From positions 1 to 64,000 of the forward strand of contig WNNJ02001777.1 in the NCBI GenBank assembly GCA_012934845.2: a stretch of DNA of 64,000 bases. The letters run 5' to 3'. Positions 57,608-64,000 of this stretch are shown here, piece by piece. The stretch's first letter is position 1, and each line of letters opens with the position of its first letter. Below the pieces are notes generated by a model. It was given only the letters and a program-made list of their open reading frames with translations, was not told the origin of the DNA and did not search any database. The translations under genes were made by a program, and so were the position numbers. This DNA comes from Pomphorhynchus laevis (Eukaryota; Acanthocephala; Palaeacanthocephala; Echinorhynchida; Pomphorhynchidae).

Positions 57608-57681
57608 CGGGGCCAAATACATGCTAATGATGTATTTCCTCTGAAATAATTATCTAGTATCTTATTCTAATACAAAGTATA

Positions 57682-58830
57682 TTATTTATTATCCATCCAT
57701 AAAAATTTGCCACTCAAGAGTTTAAATTTATTCTTTATATTATTGTGTTGATTTATATATTTTACTATTTTCTGCTTGATATTATTTTTATAGTAACCTA
57801 GTTTAAAATATGTATCTATTAAATTATTTAAATGATTTTGAAGAAAGCCAATATCATTACATATTGTTGCAATTCTTAAAATTTCATTATTAAATGTATT
57901 ATATTTTATATTATATGGTATGCATGAATGCTCATGCAAAAATATGTTTCTTGTAAATTTAAATATGTCATCTTTACGATATAAATTAATAGTAGTTTTA
58001 GTTAATGTTAATTTAATGTTCATATCTAGATATACACCTTCTTTATCATTAATATTGGTTTTGTTAAGAATAAGGCTTTCTGGATAAATGTGCTCACTAA
58101 TTGAATAAAAATTATTAGAATTAAATACACATATATCATCAATGTATCGAAACATATATTTCATATATTTATATAGTTTAGATTTAGTTGTTACACAGTT
58201 ATGAACAAATTCATATTCTAGAAAGCTTAAAAACAAGTCAGCTATAATTGGGCTACTATTACCACCCATTGGAACACCTTTTACTTGTCTAAATATAGAT
58301 GTCCCTACTTTTAAATAATTTTGATTTATCAAAATATTTAAGGATTCTATTAATTCAATTTTATCCATATATTTATATTTATTTGATGGTTTAATTTTTG
58401 TTAGATAGGCGTTATAATTATTATAACATATATATGTATATCTTTTTCCGAATATAAGGTTAATTAATTTTACTAACGCTTCTTTAATATCTACTAAATC
58501 TAGATTTGTATAAAGCGTACTAAAATCGTATGTATTTATATTTTGAAAATTTATTCCTTTTGTCTGTTCTAAAAATTCTTTTGTAGAATTAATACTGAAA
58601 TAGTGTTTTATACCAGTATTAATTTCGATTACCTTGCAATATTTTTTAAAATGTGCTTTAATTACTTTAAGTATTTTATTCATATAGACAGAAAGTTGTT
58701 TTAATGTACATTTAAACGCACTACATATGAACCTAGGTTTCATTGGATTTTTATGTAATTTTGGATTCCAATATAATATAGGTATAGTTTTATTATCTAA
58801 TTCAACCTTTATACCTATTTTATCTATTAT
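57682..58830 (-). mobile_element. Penelope-like element, reverse transcriptase, copy 2
   Basis: About 90 percent alike by eye to the copy at 43994-45440: YDFSTLYTNL, QVKGVPMGGNSSPIIADL and RYIDDICVF are all present. It continues further at the C-terminus (to IKNKFKLLSGKFLWMDNK) but lacks the N-terminal part. A fossil or truncated copy. Confidence 0.92.
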
Positions 58831-58839
58831 AGAATGAAA

Positions 58840-59147
58840 ATATTCGTATTTGCCTTAATGTCATTTGGCTACGAGGGTGCTTAAGTAGCAATCGCGGAGC
58901 TGTTTATTTAGCAAAATAAGATGTTGGAGATATTTTTCAAACGCTTAGAGTCAGCAGAGGATAATCATAATAAGCTAATGGAAGCCTTGATGAGACAAGT
59001 ACCGAGAGCATTAGATATAAGCTCAACTCAGCCACAGATATCTCCGTTCCGTAAATTCAAACCAGAGGCGGAATATTAGGTAATATATTAGGTAATGTTT
59101 GTGAGTATTTCTTGTTGGAAACAAGAATACTCGTTTTTGCCATTATG
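58840..59147 (+). mobile_element. Remnant of the duplicated LTR element
   Basis: 58840-59078 matches the end of the 5' LTR and the Gag start of the element at 47831-48065; it then joins directly to the end of the 3' LTR (about 59098-59147). Most of the inner part has been lost from this copy. Confidence 0.9.
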
Positions 59148-60005
59148 TAAATTAGATTATATTAGATTATACCTCAAATAGTATTAGAAATATTTGAGAC
59201 ACGGTTAGCATCAACTTGTTTAATCTGAATATGTTCATACCTATCAGACCGATATATTATGCTCAAAACAACACATATTTTATTTAATAAGGTTGATTCA
59301 CCTTATATAATAACTCTATGAATTAATAAATTATATTTTATCAACTAATGTTCTGTGTTTATTAAGATTTGATTCTCATTTTTTGTATTCTCTTCGTTGT
59401 AAGTAACTGTTGTATGCATTACATAATTTACATCATTTGGGTCAGATAATCTGCCGCGAATAGACAGAGCGCAATTGAATTTTATTGATTAAAAATTAAT
59501 CAATAAAATTTATAAATAATAATAAGTAAAGTTAAAAATAAAAGGAAATTATAAAAATAATGTTAAATACAATAAAAAACAATTTGTCATTATGAATTAA
59601 TATATTATAGTTAATTGTTGTTGATATATTTTTAATATAAAAATATTTAAAAATATTTTTATTTATATTGTTATTTTTCAATTAATTATAATTTAATTCA
59701 TTAATTATTTAATAAATGAAATTATTATTGATGTAAACAAATGAATTTCGGTTATCTTGGAAAATAAAGGAGTCTAATCGAAACTAGAGCCAAATTTTAA
59801 TAAAAAATTCGTATTTAATTAAAGATAATTTAAAGTAATTATAATAAAAGTTACTATGAAATAAAACTTTACTTCGTGACTTCAGTAGCTGTGAATCGGT
59901 AATAAGATGGTTTCTTTTCCTCATTTTAGTAATCGTTAGTGTTTGGTTGTGAATAGAAGAAACATCTGTACTTTATATTTCACATATTTGTGCAAACTAT
60001 ATTTG
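59148..60005. repeat. Segmental duplication, copy 2 right part
   Basis: Near-identical to 52251-53107. Confidence 0.97.
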
Positions 60006-60960
60006 TCATTATGAATTAATATATTAGTTAATTAGTTAATTAGTTTAATATTTTAGTTAATTATATTAATATAATTAACACAGTTAATTGTTATTTATAT
60101 ATTTTAATAAAATATAAATCTATTAATTAATAAGTAAAATATTAAAATATATAATTAGTGCACTATCGAAAGTGCACTATCTGATCTTAGCCGATTCATC
60201 TCTCGACCGATTCTTTTTGGATTTAAATATAATTTTTATAAATTTGTGCTAAATGTTCACCAACTAATGAATTCAAAAATAAAGAAAGTTTTATGTTTTA
60301 TTTATTAACAATTTTCGTCACTTATAGATGAATCGAAAAGAAAATTATAGATGAATTAATAAAAATTTATCTATAAATTGATAATGTAATAATTAAGTAA
60401 ATTAAAATTAATAGGAATTTTTAAATACATATGTTAAATACAATTAAAAACAATTTGTCATTATGAATTAATATATTAGAATAAATTATTATAGAATAAA
60501 TTGTCGTTTCTTTGATTCCATTCTGTAAATAAATATACGCATCGAATTGAATTAATATGTAGCAATAGGTATTTTGATAAATTAAAATATAATTCATAAT
60601 ATGAAGCCTATATTTAGGGTATATAATATGAAATATATTTTCCATTTAAATTTTTTCCTATATTTTCATAACAATATGAAACCTATGCTGCAACAAAGGT
60701 AATAGTAGCCCAATAATAACTGATTTATTTTGAACTTTATTTGTAAAAGATTGAACGTCAGATAAAACGCTAGTTGTTACACCTGCCCCGGGACACACAA
60801 TGGTGTACTCGTAAATAAATCACTATGTTTTCCTCATGAGGAGGCATAAACACCAGACAGCATTCTATATATCCTCATCAGACCAAGAAATATAACCGAA
60901 TTATTCTCGCAATATTCAAAGTCGCTACGTATGCCCAGTCATCCTACGTGTGACGACAAA
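60006..60960. other. AT-rich spacer
   Basis: No gene. A lone CUGAUGA box is found on the minus strand at 60891-60885 without a matching GAAA partner. Confidence 0.5.
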
Positions 60961-61030
60961 CTTCAACAACAGTATACGCGTTTCGCTCTAACGGAGCTCA
61001 TCAGTACCGTGACTTTAATAATCATCCATA
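60960..61030 (-). ncRNA. Hammerhead core (H6)
   Basis: Minus strand: CUGAUGA (61004-60998), stem II GCUC-CGUUA-GAGC and GAAAC (GAAA 60984-60981), then GCGUAUAC. Both boxes and stem II are perfect; the cleavage side was not found with confidence. It sits in a GC-richer patch (60770-61170) that looks like another short repeat. Confidence 0.6.
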
Positions 61031-61189
61031 GGCACCTTAACACACGCTTAAACAGTGTTTAAAGCTTGAAAAACAGAACTACCCTTAATCTGAATCATCA
61101 GAGGAAATTTAGCATAAGCTCTGTGCATGGCAGTGCGTATTGCAGTTTAACCATGCATCAGGCACTAAATTCTTTTTAATAGAAATGCT

Positions 61190-61460
61190 CATTTAATTAA
61201 TATATAAAAACAATTTGTCAGTATAGTTAATTGTTATTTATATATTTTAATATAAAAATATATATTATAGTTTATTGTTATTTATATATTTTAATATAAA
61301 AATATATATTATAGTTAATTGTTATTTATATATTTTTATATAAAAAATATTTAAAAATATTTTTTAAATATTTAAAATATTATGTTATTTTTCAATTAAT
61401 TATAATTTAATTATATTAATGTAATTAATACAGTTAATTGTTATTTATATATGTAAATAT
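61190..61460. repeat. ~45-bp AT-rich tandem repeat
   Basis: Three and more copies of gttatttatatattttaata with its flank recur between 61235 and 61330, with related sequence at 61435. Confidence 0.8.
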
Positions 61461-62990
61461 AAACATATTCAAAAATATTTTTTTTATATTGTCATGTTTC
61501 AATTAATTAATATTAAAATTAATATTAAAATAAATTATCATTCATTTTAATCTTTATAAGATAACGAAAAGAAGGAAATTACATTTGTTTGATAGTATAT
61601 TATCGGTAACAAACATTTAATGTAGAACAAAAAAGTATGAGGTTTGCAATATTACAAAAGTGTTAAATAAGTACCTGGTTTTATATCAGCTATTAATTTA
61701 ATACCAATTGAATCATATATGCTTAAACTGATGTCTTTTATATTTCTATTTGTTAATCTGAAATGTTTAAAATTTCATTTTTCCAGTAAATTGAAGGTAT
61801 ATACATATTTTTTCTCATGTTAGTAATCGTTAGTGTTTGGTTGTGAATAGAAGAAACATATGTACATTTGACGGCATAAAGACGCTCAAAAGCGTTTTCA
61901 TGCCCGTCAAATGAAATCTGTTTCTTTAAATTGTTTCTAATAAATCGTTACAAATACGATATAATGAAATAATACAATTATTTATTCTCACTAATCAGTT
62001 TATAGTTCATAACTTTACTATTACGTTGCGTTTATGCTACTGTGACATCATTTTATCTTGATTCAAGAATTAAATGAAATTTTAAATGTTCCTTTGATTC
62101 TATATATATTCTTATATATCTGGAATTTCTTAATATATGCAAACAGTTTTAATTATCACGCGGTGCCAATTAAAAAGCATTCATCAAATATCTTTTGCTA
62201 AATTGACATATAATGGCACGCAATTCTCCCGACAATCGCATCTTATTTGTGACATTTAGGTGACGAATTTATAAACACTCTCTTAGGACATCCCACCATA
62301 TAAAATTAAGCTTTACTCGTAATGAAGATTTACTAGTAAATGGTAACGCCTCAATAGCAATATTTAGAGTATCAAAAAGGTTACTAATTAATATATAAAC
62401 ATGGTCGTTTTGCACCAGCGCTCCTTGAAAAATAATAGGTCAATCAACATATTTTGGGTTGTGGCATTATTAAAAATTGTTAAACAAAATGTGTTCACAA
62501 GTTTTATGAATTATTTTGGAAAATCAATTTTTTTATTTCTTTATCATTTTATTATGAAAAGTAAATATTTAAACTTTTAAAATTAAAATATATTTTTACA
62601 ACAAAAATTGGCAAAAAGAATGTTGATTCAAGAAATTTTGAGCCCTATACAATTAATTCAACTAAATTAATTGATAAATCAGTAATTACTGCAAAACAAA
62701 TATGAATTTTTAATTAATTTCTGCAACAATTTTTTCGAATAACAAAACTGATGTCCATAGAAACTAAGGCTTTGTATTATCGGTGTAAGATACATTATAG
62801 TTTATTCCATATTGTTAAACTTGTAAAATTTAACTCGGAGCGTAATTTTAAACTCCTGATTATAATTACCATAATATATAATTAATATATGCCTTTGTAT
62901 ATGAATATATATATGTAGTGTACATATACATAATACCTATGTATATGTAGTGTCCGTGATCAAAATGTTTATACAAATTAGCTGTCCGTG
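61461..62990. other. AT-rich spacer
   Basis: No supported feature. The block taatcgttagtgtttggttg (61826) repeats the end of the duplicated flank at 53030 and 59930. Confidence 0.5.
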
Positions 62991-63076
62991 ATTCAAATGT
63001 TGCTACACTTGATTGTTAATCCATATTTAGTGCTCAAAAGATGGACTTCGATAATCAGCTCCATCAGTCTAATGTA

Positions 63077-63150
63077 TCACTCCGAGACATTCATAACCAC
63101 CCAGCAGTCATCGTATGTCAGGTGAAGTGGTTAGGGGGCTTTTCGACTGA
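63077..63150 (-). ncRNA. Scrambled hammerhead module (S3), box disrupted
   Basis: Minus strand: CAGUC-GAAAA, later CUGAC...GAUGACUGCU, then AUGUC-UCGGAGUGA. GAAA is intact, but a small insertion splits the CUGAUGA box. Confidence 0.6.
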
Positions 63151-63391
63151 TTTTGTGATAATTGTAAGGACACCAGCAATTCCTCACGATGCTATATGAA
63201 GGTAAGGTGCATAAAGCGTTTTTATTGGCTTGTTGCGTGTGTGGACCTTCTAGTTATTCTTTATATAAAGCACAAATGCGTATCCGTTGATTACGAGGAC
63301 ACTGAATTTCTCATAGGGTTCCAACGCTTTATGCACCTGAGTTTCGTCTAGCATAGTGATAAATTGCTGGTGTCTTTATAATTATAACAAA

Positions 63392-63466
63392 AGCAGTCGA
63401 AGTGCACTCTAACCACTTCATCCGACTGATGATGACTGCTGGGTGGTTAGGAACGTCTCGGAGTGA
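63392..63466 (+). ncRNA. Scrambled hammerhead module (S3)
   Basis: AGCAGUC-GAAG (GAAA changed to GAAG, 63399-63402), CUGAUGA (63426-63432), GUC (63455-63457). Stem I: UUCAUCCGA (63417-63425) with UCGGAGUGA (63458-63466), one bulge. Stem II: GACUGCU (63434-63440) with AGCAGUC (63392-63398). Stem III: CUAACCAC (63409-63416) with GUGGUUAG (63443-63450). The stems use other bases than S1 and S2 yet pair in the same places. Confidence 0.68.
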
Positions 63467-63644
63467 TACATTAGACTGATGGAGCTGATGATCGAAGTCC
63501 AGTTATTTAGCAGCAAATATGGATTAAAAATCAATCGTAGCCAGCTTTGGCTCCTGGACCACAGTTGCAAGCGATTTTTCGCACACACAATTTATAAAAT
63601 AACGCATTCTTTTTTGGAATCCTGTGATAAATTCAGTGCCCTCG

Positions 63645-64000
<356 letters not shown>

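Larger units (their letters stand above)
57296..58839 (-). mobile_element. R-repeat plus PLE inserted in the duplicated LTR
   Basis: The LTR sequence of copy 2 stops at 57295 and resumes at about 58840, so these 1.5 kb entered as one piece. They consist of an R-repeat (57296-57680) and, on the same strand upstream of it, a PLE reverse transcriptase (57682-58830) that is cut off at its 5' end compared with copy 1. A 5'-truncated copy with the R-repeat at its 3' end is what reverse transcription of a PLE RNA would leave if the R-repeat were the element's terminal repeat. Confidence 0.75.

Overview
The window is strongly AT-rich animal DNA, mostly intergenic and intronic, with few host genes and very many repeats. 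Two genes point to a bilaterian metazoan. One is a spliced minus-strand gene for a four-and-a-half-LIM (FHL/Limpet-like) protein, spread over about 8.8 kb (2511-11275). The other is a bHLH exon of the musculin/TCF21 type (41002-41304, minus). Other host sequence is a pair of paralogous proline-rich genes (20702-21046 and 29608-30000, minus), a C-terminal exon pair for a single-pass membrane protein (18842-19161, plus), and two weaker candidate exons (18301-18519 and 24132-24318, minus). The species cannot be named from this sequence.

Layout: 1-1532 tandem satellites. 2511-11275 the LIM gene, with two LINEs inside its last intron. 12955-15240 LINE fragments. 16376-17140, 22190-22505, 41445-43025 and 46600-57700 copies of a dispersed ~430 bp repeat (here called R-repeat). 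21341-21492 and 31500-33860 Penelope-like (PLE) terminal sequences and a GIY-YIG fragment. 24745-29115 several tandem or inverted short repeats and a LINE. 35632-40935 satellite arrays of 360-380 bp with (TA)n tracts. 43994-45440 a PLE reverse transcriptase. 46538-60005 a recent segmental duplication carrying a fossil Ty3/gypsy-type LTR element (47692-52250), with a PLE insertion in the second copy. 60975-64000 more ribozyme repeats and a long (TA)n.

The striking theme is hammerhead ribozymes. Many repeats carry the CUGANGA box, the GAAA box and often the NUH cleavage triplet with matching stems. Some are canonical: minimal type I motifs of PLEs at 31-34 kb, a type III layout in a 323 bp tandem repeat at 26.3 kb, and type I motifs at 37.2 and 63.9 kb.

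The most unusual observation concerns the 360-380 bp satellites (at 20.0, 35.9, 36.4-36.9, 40.1-40.9 and 63.4 kb) and the dispersed R-repeat. Both hold all three hammerhead segments, with stem I and II pairings that covary between subfamilies, but the segments lie in the wrong cyclic order. One copy could fold only as a pseudoknot; two tandem copies could make an ordinary hammerhead. I infer a split hammerhead that works only in multimers. This rests on pairings read by eye and is untested.
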